Shown here one piece after another: positions 1 to 9,040 of a stretch of DNA of 64,000 bases. The DNA lies in contig WFVD01000031.1 in assembly GCA_015491865.1 (NCBI GenBank), positions 27,684 to 91,683 of the forward strand. The letters are read 5' to 3'. Numbering within the stretch: the first letter of the stretch is position 1; each line of letters starts with the position of its first letter. The notes under the pieces were generated by a model. It was given only the letters and a program-made list of their open reading frames with translations, was not told where the DNA came from and ran no database searches. The stretch is from Gammaproteobacteria bacterium (GTDB lineage: Bacteria > Pseudomonadota > Gammaproteobacteria > SZUA-140). The position numbers and the translations under genes are program-made.

Positions 1-63
1 AGTAGCTACTATCCATCGAAAAATGGGCGTGAAGATGCGTTGATTCTGGCGCGGGTGCTTTAA
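1..63 (+). CDS. C-terminal end of a CDS entering from the left edge (product unknown)
   Basis: Frame 1 is open from base 1 to a TAA at 61-63 (…SSYYPSKNGREDALILARVL*). Confidence 0.4.
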   Translation, partial: SSYYPSKNGREDALILARVL

Positions 64-127
64 TTACTCAGGGCCTATTGCCCGCTGTTGCGACAGGTAA
101 AGGTGGGCATCTGCGCTTTCCTTTCGA

Positions 128-1795
128 TTAACCAAACTTTTTATAGGTAATCCGCTTCGGCTGCGTGACGGCCTCATCGCCAAGGCGGCGCTTTTTATCT
201 GCTTCGTAATCGGCAAAGTTACCTTCAAACCATTCGACATGGCTCTCGCCTTCAAAGGCGAGTATGTGGGTAGCAATGCGATCAAGAAACCAGCGATCAT
301 GTGAGATCACCACCGCACAGCCGGCAAATTCAAGCAGCGCATTTTCGAGCGCGCGCAGGGTTTCAATGTCAAGATCATTGGTCGGCTCATCCAGTAGCAG
401 AACATTGCCACCGCTCTGCAGTAGTTTGGCCTGATGAAGGCGGTTTCGTTCACCACCAGAGAGATCGCCGACACGTTTTTGCTGGTCGGAACCTTTGAAG
501 TTGAAGCGGCCGAGATAGGCGCGTGAGTTGATCTCAATGTTATTGACGGTGATGATGTCGTGGCCGCCCGATACCTCCTCCCACACCGTTTTATTCTCAT
601 CCAGCGTATCGCGGCTCTGGTCAACATAAGCGAGCTGAACAGTCTCACCAACTTTCAGTGTGCCGCTATCCGGCTGTTCAATTCCCATAATCATCTTGAA
701 CAGGGTCGATTTACCCGCGCCATTGGGGCCGATAATACCGACAATGCCGCCGGGTGGCAGATTGAAGTTGAGGCCTTCAATTAACAGCCGATCACCGAAA
801 CCCTTCGTGACATTATCGGCTTCAATAACCTTGTCGCCGAGGCGTGGGCCGGGTGGAATAAATAGCTCGTTTGTCTCGTTGCGCTTTTCAAAATTCTGAC
901 TGGCCAGCTCTTCGTAGCGCGCAATGCGCGCCTTGCTCTTCGCATGTCGCCCTTTAGTGTTGCTGCGTACCCACTCCAGTTCTGTTTTCATCGCCTTGAG
1001 GCGGGCACCTTCGCTCTTCTCTTCCTGTTGCAGGCGGGCCTCTTTCTGTTCCAGCCATGAGGAGTAGTTGCCTTCCCACGGAATACCATGGCCGCGATCC
1101 AGTTCCAGAATCCAGCCTGCAACGTTGTCGAGGAAGTAACGATCATGGGTCACGGCGACCACGGTCCCCTCAAACTCACGCAGGAACTGCTCTAGCCACG
1201 CGACAGACTCAGCATCGAGGTGGTTGGTCGGTTCATCGAGCAGCAACATATCGGGTGCCGACAGAATCAGGCGGCACAGTGCAACACGGCGGCGTTCGCC
1301 ACCGGAGAGCTTGGTGACATCGGCATCCCACGGCGGTAGGCGCAGTGCATCGGCGGCGATCGCCAGTTTGCGTTCCAGGTTATGGGCATCTGCCGCCTGG
1401 ATGATGTTTTCCAGCGCTGCCTGCTCTTTGGCGAGGGCATCAAAATCGGCATCTGGTTCGGCGTAGGCGGCGTAGACTTCATCCAGCCTTGTCATCGCCT
1501 CTTTGACCTCTCCCAGCGCCTCTTCGACATTACCGCGCACATCTTTGGCGGGGTCAAGTTGCGGCTCCTGTGGCAGATAGCCGATACGGATGCCGCTCTG
1601 TGGCCGCGCCTCGCCGTGGTGTTCGGTATCGATACCGGCCATAATGCGCAGCAGTGTGGATTTACCCGAGCCGTTAAGCCCCAGCACGCCAATCTTTGCA
1701 CCTGGAAAAAACGATAATGAAATGTCTTTAAGGATCTCACGTTTGGGCGGGACTACCTTGCCGACACCGTTCATTGTGTAGATATATTGAGCCAT
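128..1795 (-). CDS. ettA: Energy-dependent translational throttle protein EttA (ABC-F ATPase)
   Basis: 555 aa with two ABC domains ([34 protein letters not shown]) and an EttA-like N-terminus [39 protein letters not shown]. Confidence 0.95.
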   Translation of the reverse strand: MAQYIYTMNGVGKVVPPKREILKDISLSFFPGAKIGVLGLNGSGKSTLLRIMAGIDTEHHGEARPQSGIRIGYLPQEPQLDPAKDVRGNVEEALGEVKEAMTRLDEVYAAYAEPDADFDALAKEQAALENIIQAADAHNLERKLAIAADALRLPPWDADVTKLSGGERRRVALCRLILSAPDMLLLDEPTNHLDAESVAWLEQFLREFEGTVVAVTHDRYFLDNVAGWILELDRGHGIPWEGNYSSWLEQKEARLQQEEKSEGARLKAMKTELEWVRSNTKGRHAKSKARIARYEELASQNFEKRNETNELFIPPGPRLGDKVIEADNVTKGFGDRLLIEGLNFNLPPGGIVGIIGPNGAGKSTLFKMIMGIEQPDSGTLKVGETVQLAYVDQSRDTLDENKTVWEEVSGGHDIITVNNIEINSRAYLGRFNFKGSDQQKRVGDLSGGERNRLHQAKLLQSGGNVLLLDEPTNDLDIETLRALENALLEFAGCAVVISHDRWFLDRIATHILAFEGESHVEWFEGNFADYEADKKRRLGDEAVTQPKRITYKKFG

Positions 1796-1915
1796 GAATT
1801 TTTCCAGTAAATTGTGCGTTTATTAGATTGATGTAGCGTGTTAACTGGCCGCTATGGATTATAAATATACTACAAAAAAATCGGCCGCTGCACGCTTTCT
1901 GACAAAGATAGGGAT

Positions 1916-3208
1916 ATGCTTTTTACATTAAGAAATCTACTCTACTGCCTTGTTGGTTTACTCTCTATTGTATCTACCGCAATAGCCTCGCTCACGACGA
2001 TTGATGAGATACGTTTCACTGGAAATAAGAAGACGAAACCGGCGGTGATGCTACAGGAGATGCGAACGAAAATTGGTGGCTCAGTCGATCTTATCCAGAT
2101 TGAGTATGATCGTCAGGCAATTATGGATCTGGGGCTGTTTAAATATGTCTATGCTGATGTGATTGAGGTCGATGGACAGCAGGTACTGGAGATTACGGTG
2201 AGTGAGAAATATTACCTCTTTCCCCTGCCTAAGTTGGATCGCTCTGCTGATGGTGATATCAGTTACGGTGTGCGCTTAAAAATGGACAACATCGCGGGTC
2301 TGAATCAAAGCATGCGGATGACCTTTAAGCAGGTTGATGGCTGTTGCGATGCATTAGGCAAGTCTAACCAGTTCGATCTCAGTTACAACTACCCGCGCAT
2401 TGCTGGTAGCCCTTTTGGTTTGCGCGTTGGGGTGCTCTATACTGATGCACCGGTTGACGATAAGGTGAGCGGCGGGGTGACCTCTATCTATGGGAAAGAG
2501 TACCAGGCCTTCAGTTTCGGGGTTAACCGCTGGCTTAGGCAGGATGAGCCGAGTATCGGCTGGTCCGCCTGGGCGGGCCCTTTCTGGCGTTCAGCGAAAT
2601 ACAGTTATGTCAGTGGTTTTACGGGGTTGTATGAAGATGGGCGTGCTGTGGGAGTGGATCTGGGGGTGAGCTACAGTCGAGTGCACGATTATCTTTATAG
2701 TCGAGAAGGGACGGAGTACGGTTACTCTATTCAGATTGGCTCTCGGGCGCTCGGTTCTGATGGCTCTTTTACCCAGAGTAATTTCTACTATCGTCGCTAT
2801 TACTATGTCAACAGTGAGCGGCACCGTAATCTTAATGTACAGTTATTGGTCGGGTTTTCTGGTGGCGTGCTGCCATTGGGTGGTGATTTTTTTGCTATTG
2901 GTGGCAGCAGAAGCGTTCGGGGGTATGAAAAAGGGAGTTTACGGGGGGCGTCATTTTTCACTTTGAACCTGGAGTATCTCACCCCTGTTCGCGGCAATAA
3001 TGCATTGAGAGGCGTGTTGTTTGCGGATGTCGGGAATGCCTATGCCGATAATCGTACCGTGGATCCTGATGATATAAAATCCACGCTTGGTTTGGGGGTG
3101 CGTTATAAGATGAAATCTTTTGTCAAAGTCGATCTAAGATTTGATACGGCATATGCACTTGATGACAGGGATCTTGTGGTCTATTTCAGTACCAAGGGGA
3201 CTTTTTAA
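1916..3208 (+). CDS. Small Omp85/BamA-family outer-membrane protein (signal peptide, about one POTRA-like domain, surface-antigen barrel)
   Basis: 430 aa; N-terminal hydrophobic signal; POTRA-like IDEIRFTGNKKTKPAVMLQEM…; Omp85 signature GGSRSVRGYEKGSLRGASFFTLNLEYLTPV; C-terminal beta-strands. Confidence 0.75.
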   Translation: MLFTLRNLLYCLVGLLSIVSTAIASLTTIDEIRFTGNKKTKPAVMLQEMRTKIGGSVDLIQIEYDRQAIMDLGLFKYVYADVIEVDGQQVLEITVSEKYYLFPLPKLDRSADGDISYGVRLKMDNIAGLNQSMRMTFKQVDGCCDALGKSNQFDLSYNYPRIAGSPFGLRVGVLYTDAPVDDKVSGGVTSIYGKEYQAFSFGVNRWLRQDEPSIGWSAWAGPFWRSAKYSYVSGFTGLYEDGRAVGVDLGVSYSRVHDYLYSREGTEYGYSIQIGSRALGSDGSFTQSNFYYRRYYYVNSERHRNLNVQLLVGFSGGVLPLGGDFFAIGGSRSVRGYEKGSLRGASFFTLNLEYLTPVRGNNALRGVLFADVGNAYADNRTVDPDDIKSTLGLGVRYKMKSFVKVDLRFDTAYALDDRDLVVYFSTKGTF

Positions 3209-3427
3209 CAAACCCTGATCATCTGCTGCTCACCTGAGAATAGCGGGGCTAACTGGTTATTTTTTACTGATGATTCCTGATAGAAATTTCGAATCTCATT
3301 ATTGCCGCTATGATGCTTAATGTTGTTAGTGTTAGTATAATCGCCTTGAGCATACTGGAGCAGCCAAATAATTGCTCTATACTTTAAGACTGGATTTAGA
3401 TTGGGTTAATCTCGGAATTCGATTAAG

Positions 3428-3904
3428 ATGAAACTTATCAGTTTTGGGGCGCTACTTTATGCCTTGTGGGTGCTGTTGTCCGGCCATTTTTCGCTTCTGC
3501 TGTTAGGGGTGGGCGCAGCCTCTGTCGCATTGACACTTTATCTGGTTAATCGCATGAATGTGATTGACCATGAGAGTCACCCACTCCACCTCTACGCTAA
3601 ATTCCCTGCTTTTTTTGTCTTTATTCTGCGTGAAATTATCAAGGCAAATATTGATGTGGTTAAACGAATCCTGAAAAGTGGTGGCAAAGATATTAGCCCT
3701 CAGATGGTTAAGGTGCCTGTTCCTCAGGAAACAGATCTTGGGCGGGTGATCTATGCAAATTCGATTACGCTTACGCCGGGTACGGTTAGTATAGAGCTGG
3801 ATAAATCATATGTGCTGGTTCATGCCTTGACGAAAGAGGGCGCAGATGAGCTTTTAACTGGCCAAATGGCCAGCATGATTCCTGATCGGACCATTAATCT
3901 ATAA
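3428..3904 (+). CDS. mrpE: Na+/H+ antiporter subunit E (MrpE/MnhE family), cluster 1
   Basis: 158 aa; MnhE pattern 'ANSITLTPGTVSIELD' and position at the head of an Mrp-type cluster. Confidence 0.9.
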   Translation: MKLISFGALLYALWVLLSGHFSLLLLGVGAASVALTLYLVNRMNVIDHESHPLHLYAKFPAFFVFILREIIKANIDVVKRILKSGGKDISPQMVKVPVPQETDLGRVIYANSITLTPGTVSIELDKSYVLVHALTKEGADELLTGQMASMIPDRTINL

Positions 3905-4186
3905 ATGTATATAGCGGTTACTCTGGCAATTCTTATTACCATGGCGCTCGCGCTGGCTCGAGCGCTGATGGGACCAACGGTTTATGACCGAATTGCCGCA
4001 GTCAATATGTTTGGTACCAAAACGGTGCTACTGATAGCGGTGTTTGCCTTCTTTTCTGGTCAGACTGACCTGCTTGACATTGCGCTGGTTTATGCGCTGA
4101 TCAATTTTATAGGTGTGGTGGCAGTATTAAGGCTGGTTGAACAGGGTAACTTTCACTCACGGCCAGGTAAAGCGGGCAAAGAATGA
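3905..4186 (+). CDS. mrpF: Antiporter subunit F (MrpF/MnhF family), cluster 1
   Basis: 93 aa, three TM; 'ARALMGPTVYDRIAAVNMFGTKTVLLIAVFAFF'. Confidence 0.9.
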   Translation: MYIAVTLAILITMALALARALMGPTVYDRIAAVNMFGTKTVLLIAVFAFFSGQTDLLDIALVYALINFIGVVAVLRLVEQGNFHSRPGKAGKE

Positions 4187-4503
4187 TCATCGACCTGTTG
4201 AGCTGGATTTTGCTGTTAGCCGGTGGACTGCTGGGAGTGATTGGTGGTGTCGGTATTCACCGTTTTCCCGATTTCTACACGCGATTACATGCCGCGGGTA
4301 CGACTGATACCCTCTGCGCGATTCTGATTCTGCTCGGACTGGGCTTGCAGGCAGGCTTTTCTCTGGATGCCTTTAAGCTCTTTTTGATCTTCGCGTTTCT
4401 GTTTTTTACCAGCCCAACCGCCTCTCATGCGTTAGCCAGCGCAGCGATGCATGGCGGGGTAAAGCCGCGGCTCGAGCCACAGAGAGATGAGGCCAAAGAG
4501 TGA
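4183..4503 (+). CDS. mrpG: Antiporter subunit G (MrpG/MnhG family), cluster 1
   Basis: 106 aa; 'GGVGIHRFPDFYTRLHAAGTTDTL', 'FTSPTASHALASAA'; ATGA overlap with mrpF. Confidence 0.92.
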   Translation: MIIDLLSWILLLAGGLLGVIGGVGIHRFPDFYTRLHAAGTTDTLCAILILLGLGLQAGFSLDAFKLFLIFAFLFFTSPTASHALASAAMHGGVKPRLEPQRDEAKE

Positions 4504-5075
4504 TCGATCTCCTGCTTAATATCAGTCTGCTGGCTTTTCTTGCAATCAGTGCGATCGCAATTGTACGGATGACAAACCTCTTTGCCAGCATTATGCTCTT
4601 CGGTATTTTTAGCCTGCTATCGGCAGGCATGTTTGTGGTGATGGATGCCGCTGATGTCGCATTCACAGAAGCGGCAGTGGGGGCGGGTATCTCAACGGTG
4701 TTAATGCTGGCAACACTTGCGCTGACAAAAGATCATCATGAAAAAAAACGTTCGGAACATCGCCCCTGGTTACCGCTGGCAGTCGTCACGGTAACGGGCG
4801 GGGCACTGGTTTACGGCACAGTTGATATTTCACATTTTGGCGATCCGCTCGCGCCAGCACAGATGCATGTCGCCCCTTACTATATTGAGCAGTCGATAGT
4901 GGAGACAGGTGTTCCAAATATGGTCACTGCAATATTAGCGAGCTATCGCGGGTTTGATACGCTGGGTGAGGTTGTTGTTGTCTTTACAGCGGGCGTGGCT
5001 GTGCTGATATTACTGGGCAGTCGGCGCAGAAAAAACGGGCAGGGGATCGATAAGGAGGTTGATCATGACGCATAA
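4500..5075 (+). CDS. DUF4040/MbhD + MbhE-like subunit (equivalent of the MrpA C-terminal region), cluster 1
   Basis: 191 aa; 'DAADVAFTEAAVGAGISTVLMLATL' and 'VTAILASYRGFDTLGE' motifs; GTG start overlapping the preceding stop. Confidence 0.85.
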   Translation: MIDLLLNISLLAFLAISAIAIVRMTNLFASIMLFGIFSLLSAGMFVVMDAADVAFTEAAVGAGISTVLMLATLALTKDHHEKKRSEHRPWLPLAVVTVTGGALVYGTVDISHFGDPLAPAQMHVAPYYIEQSIVETGVPNMVTAILASYRGFDTLGEVVVVFTAGVAVLILLGSRRRKNGQGIDKEVDHDA

Positions 5076-5484
5076 CCTTATCCTGAGAGTTGTTGCTAAA
5101 CCGTTAATCCCGCTGATTATGCTTTTTGGGCTATATGTGCAGTTCCATGGCGATTTTGGACCCGGTGGCGGGTTTCAGGCGGGCGTTATTTTTAGTGCTG
5201 CGATCATCCTTTATGCGCTGGTATTTGGGCTTGATCTGGCTGAGAGAATCATCCCCAGGAGCGTTTTACATATCCTTGCCTCTGTAGGTGTGCTGCTTTA
5301 TGCCGGTGTTGGTATCGCCAGCCTGATGCTGGGTGGTAACTATCTCGAATATGGTCTGTTTGGCGAGACCCAGGTGGCAGGGCAGCTTCTTGGTATTTTA
5401 CTGGTCGAAGTTGGCGTTGGGGTTACCGTTGCATCGGTGATGTTAATTCTCTTTTTTTCATTTGCGGGCAGGGGGCGGCCGTAA
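5065..5484 (+). CDS. mrpB: Antiporter subunit B (MrpB/MnhB family), cluster 1
   Basis: 'GDFGPGGGFQAGVI…' MnhB motif; ATG at 5065 preceded by strong SD taaggagg (ORF track begins slightly upstream at 5059). Confidence 0.9.
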   Translation: MTHNLILRVVAKPLIPLIMLFGLYVQFHGDFGPGGGFQAGVIFSAAIILYALVFGLDLAERIIPRSVLHILASVGVLLYAGVGIASLMLGGNYLEYGLFGETQVAGQLLGILLVEVGVGVTVASVMLILFFSFAGRGRP

Positions 5485-5840
5485 TGGAAGTTGTGTTAGG
5501 TCACTATAACTACTGGGTTGTTATATTTCTAATGATGACCGGTTTTTATACCGTCATCAATCGCGGTAACCTGGTGAAGAAAATAATAGGATTGAATATT
5601 TTCCAGGTCTCTGTGTTTATCCTCTATATCAGTATCAGCACGGTGGAGAATGGCACAACCCCCATTCTTAAAGAGGGTTTTGAGGTTTACTCTAATCCGT
5701 TGCCCCATGTCCTGATTCTGACGGCGATTGTTGTTGGTGTTGCCACCACTGCTCTGGCACTGGCGCTGGTGGTGCGCATCAAAGAGGCCTACGGCACCAT
5801 TGAAGAGGATGAAATTCACCAGCGGGATCATTCACTGTGA
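5484..5840 (+). CDS. mrpC: Antiporter subunit C (MrpC/NuoK-like), cluster 1
   Basis: 118 aa; 'VKKIIGLNIFQVSVFILYISIS…NPLPHVLILTAIVVGVATTALALALVVRI'. Confidence 0.92.
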   Translation: MEVVLGHYNYWVVIFLMMTGFYTVINRGNLVKKIIGLNIFQVSVFILYISISTVENGTTPILKEGFEVYSNPLPHVLILTAIVVGVATTALALALVVRIKEAYGTIEEDEIHQRDHSL

Positions 5841-7321
5841 GCGGATTGCAAGGCCACTTAAGTCTACTGTTAGTTGTTATCCCCCTCATCGCTGCCCCCA
5901 TCGTTGCGGTGTTACCACGGGGACGGCTGCCGTGGGCAGGGGCACTGCTAGTAACCGCCGTCTGTGCGGTATTAGCGGGGATGCAGTTGTGGAGCGTCGT
6001 TCATGACGGCGTCATTAGTTATGAGCTGGGTGGCTGGGCGCCCCCATGGGGGATTGAATACCGGATCGATGCAGTTAACGCCTTTGTCGCGCTGATTGTT
6101 GCCGGCATTGCAGCGGTCACTCTGCCGTATGCACTGCTAAGTGTTGAACAAGAGATTCCAGAAGAGCAGGCCCCACTTTTTTACGCCTCTTTTCTGCTCT
6201 GTCTGTGTGGTCTGCTGGGGATTACGCAGACGGGTGATATTTTTAATGTCTTTGTCTTTCTGGAGATCTCCTCGCTCTCTTCTTATGCGCTGGTCAGCCT
6301 GGGGCGCAAGCGTCAGGCGCTGACCTCTGCCTATCAGTATCTTGTTATGGGGACGATTGGCGCAACCTTTTTTCTAATTGGCGTCGGTTTGATCTATTCA
6401 CAAACGGGCACGTTGAATATTGCCGACCTGGCTGAGCGCCTGCCAGCGGTCTTTGATCATAAAACGGTACATACCGGTTTTGCTTTTATTGTGGTTGGGG
6501 TGGCACTGAAGCTGGCCCTGTTTCCGCTACACCTCTGGTTGCCCAACGCCTACACCTACGCGCCGACGGTTGTTACCATCTTTCTGGCCGCGACGGCCAC
6601 CAAGGTGGCGCTCTACCTGATGCTGCGCGTCCTGTTTACGGTATTCCCGAATAATTTTGCGCTGGGCACACCCACCTTTGATCTGTTTGTTATTTCAGGC
6701 ATTGCCGCGATTCTGATTGCATCTGTATACGCCATTTATCAGATGGATGTTAAGCGTTTGCTCGCTTATTCGAGTGTGGCGCAGATCGGTTATATGGCGC
6801 TGGGAATCGGTTTTGCTTCTGCGATGGGAGTGACTGCCGCACTGTTACACCTGTTTAATCACGCGCTGATGAAGGGGGCGCTGTTTATGGCAGTCGGCGC
6901 GATTATCTACCGCGTGGGTAGTTGTCGTATGGACAATATTCACGGTTTAGGGCGACGCATGCCGTGGACCTTTGGTGCGATCATTATCGGTGGCCTAAGT
7001 TTAGTGGGCGTGCCGGGCACCGCCGGTTTTATCAGTAAATGGTATCTAATATTAGCCGCGCTAGAGCAGCAGGCCTGGATCTCTGTGGCAGTGATCCTTG
7101 CTGGCTCTCTGCTTGCCGTGGTCTATGTGGGGAAAATGATAGAGGCGCTCTACTTCAAACCGGCATCAGAGGCAAACCAGTCACTAAAAGAGGCACCCCT
7201 CCTGTTGGTGATCCCTACCTGGATACTGGCACTTTCGAATCTCTATTTCGGCTTGAATACAGAGTTAACCGTCGGTGTGGCTGAACGCGCGGCAGAGGTA
7301 TTGGGAGCAACGGGATTGTGA
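5837..7321 (+). CDS. mrpD: Antiporter subunit D (MrpD; proton-conducting membrane transporter), cluster 1
   Basis: 494 aa; 'FVFLEISSLSSYALV', 'ALKLALFPLHLWLPNAYTYAP', 'GVPGTAGFISKWYL'. Confidence 0.92.
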   Translation: MSGLQGHLSLLLVVIPLIAAPIVAVLPRGRLPWAGALLVTAVCAVLAGMQLWSVVHDGVISYELGGWAPPWGIEYRIDAVNAFVALIVAGIAAVTLPYALLSVEQEIPEEQAPLFYASFLLCLCGLLGITQTGDIFNVFVFLEISSLSSYALVSLGRKRQALTSAYQYLVMGTIGATFFLIGVGLIYSQTGTLNIADLAERLPAVFDHKTVHTGFAFIVVGVALKLALFPLHLWLPNAYTYAPTVVTIFLAATATKVALYLMLRVLFTVFPNNFALGTPTFDLFVISGIAAILIASVYAIYQMDVKRLLAYSSVAQIGYMALGIGFASAMGVTAALLHLFNHALMKGALFMAVGAIIYRVGSCRMDNIHGLGRRMPWTFGAIIIGGLSLVGVPGTAGFISKWYLILAALEQQAWISVAVILAGSLLAVVYVGKMIEALYFKPASEANQSLKEAPLLLVIPTWILALSNLYFGLNTELTVGVAERAAEVLGATGL

Positions 7322-8784
7322 GCGCAGAAACCATGATTCTCGCACTTATCCTGTTACCGCTAGTGGCTGCGGGTGGCATCATTGCCGCTCGCCATCAGCC
7401 GAATGTCAGAGAGGGTGTCACGCTTGTTAGCGCGCTGTTAGTTGCCGTTCTGGTGCTGCTCATTGCAGATCGCTTTATGGCGGGTGAGCTGTTTGCTATC
7501 ACCCTTGCTGAGCCGATACCCGGTGTCACCATCGGTTTTGAAATAGAGGCGTTGGGGATGCTGTTTGCGCTGGTGGCCGGGCTTCTGTGGCTGGTCACTT
7601 CTATTTATGCCATCGGTTATATGCGCAGCCATAATGAAAAAAACCAGACACGATTTTATGCGGCGTTTGCGATCGCAATTTCGTGCACCATGGGGATCGC
7701 CTTCTCATCCAATTTATTTACGCTGTTTCTCTTTTACGAGTTGCTAACCCTCTCGACCTATCCGCTGGTAACACACGCTGGTACGCCTGCCGCAAAGCGA
7801 GGCGGGCGTATCTATCTCGGTATTTTACTGGGAACATCGATCGGTTTTTTCCTGCTGGCGATCCTTGCGACCTGGTTGATCACCGGCAGCATTGATTTTC
7901 AGGAGGGGGGCATACTGGCTGGCAAGCTCGACCCCGCCTGGGGTGGGTTGCTATTCGCGCTGTTTCTTTTTGGCATCGGTAAGGCGGCCGTCATGCCTTT
8001 TCATCGCTGGCTACCGGCTGCGATGGTCGCCCCGACCCCTGTCAGTGCGCTGCTGCATGCAGTGGCAGTGGTAAAAGCGGGCGTCTTTACTTTACTGAAA
8101 GTGACGATCTATATTTTTGGCAGTGATTTCATTCTCTCAAATGATGTCACGGGCGGTCTGATCTGGGTGGCGGCGATCACCATTTTGCTCGCTTCGATGA
8201 TTGCGATGACAAAAGATAATCTTAAAGCGCGGCTGGCCTATTCGACGGTCAGTCAATTAAGTTATATCGCTCTGGGTGCGATGCTAGCGAGCCAAGCGGC
8301 CTTAATCGGTGCTTCAATGCACATTGCGATGCATGCGTTTGCAAAAATTACCCTGTTTTTTGCTGCGGGAGCGATCTATGTCGTCACACATAAAACATTG
8401 GTGAGTGAGCTGGATGGGTTGGGGCGAGCGATGCCGATTACCTTTGGCGCTTTTCTCATCGGCACACTCAGTATTATCGGAGTGCCTCCGCTGGGAGGTA
8501 TGTGGAGTAAATGGTACCTTGGTCTTGGCGCGATTGAGTCTGGACAGCTATTGCTGCTTGGCGTTTTAATGGTGAGTTCGCTGCTGAATATCGCCTATTT
8601 ATTACCCATTCCCATACGTGCCTTTTTTAGCAAACCGCGTGATGGAGAGCACTACACGAAAATTAAAGAGGCGCCCAGAACCATTTTGCTGGCGATAATC
8701 ATCACTGCCAGCGCATGCACCATTCTATTTTTCTATCCAGACCCTTTTTACCAACTGGCAAATCAGGCCGCAGGAGGATCTTGA
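7318..8784 (+). CDS. Second MrpD/MrpA-N-like proton-conducting subunit, cluster 1
   Basis: 488 aa; 'LFLFYELLTLSTYPLV', 'GIGKAAVMPFHRWLPAAMVAPTPVSALLHAVAVVKAG'. Confidence 0.9.
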   Translation: MSAETMILALILLPLVAAGGIIAARHQPNVREGVTLVSALLVAVLVLLIADRFMAGELFAITLAEPIPGVTIGFEIEALGMLFALVAGLLWLVTSIYAIGYMRSHNEKNQTRFYAAFAIAISCTMGIAFSSNLFTLFLFYELLTLSTYPLVTHAGTPAAKRGGRIYLGILLGTSIGFFLLAILATWLITGSIDFQEGGILAGKLDPAWGGLLFALFLFGIGKAAVMPFHRWLPAAMVAPTPVSALLHAVAVVKAGVFTLLKVTIYIFGSDFILSNDVTGGLIWVAAITILLASMIAMTKDNLKARLAYSTVSQLSYIALGAMLASQAALIGASMHIAMHAFAKITLFFAAGAIYVVTHKTLVSELDGLGRAMPITFGAFLIGTLSIIGVPPLGGMWSKWYLGLGAIESGQLLLLGVLMVSSLLNIAYLLPIPIRAFFSKPRDGEHYTKIKEAPRTILLAIIITASACTILFFYPDPFYQLANQAAGGS

Positions 8785-8785
8785 T

Positions 8786-9040
8786 ATGTCAGCACCGAAT
8801 CAAAAACAGCATCTCTTTGACAAGCCTGAGAATGTGAAGCGGCTACTGAGGGCCCTTTATCTCATCTGCATTGGGCTGGTGGTTGCAGACTTTGTGATCC
8901 ATCGCCATGTCAGCCTGGGGTGGGAAGAGATCCCCGCTTTTTATGCGATTTATGGCTTTGTTGCCTGCGTCATATTAGTTGTTCTTGCAAAGGCGATGCG
9001 CAAGGTTGTCATGCGTAAAGAGGATTACTACGATGAGTGA
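8786..9040 (+). CDS. Small two-TM membrane protein embedded in antiporter cluster 1
   Basis: 84 aa, two hydrophobic stretches, tight spacing (1 nt after the upstream stop; overlaps the downstream start). Confidence 0.7.
   Translation: MSAPNQKQHLFDKPENVKRLLRALYLICIGLVVADFVIHRHVSLGWEEIPAFYAIYGFVACVILVVLAKAMRKVVMRKEDYYDE

Noticed and set aside
8979-9032. Upstream extension of the third large antiporter subunit ORF (MFLQRRCARLSCVKRITT…)
   Set aside because: Overlaps the small membrane protein in another frame; ATG at 9033 gives a normal TM start.
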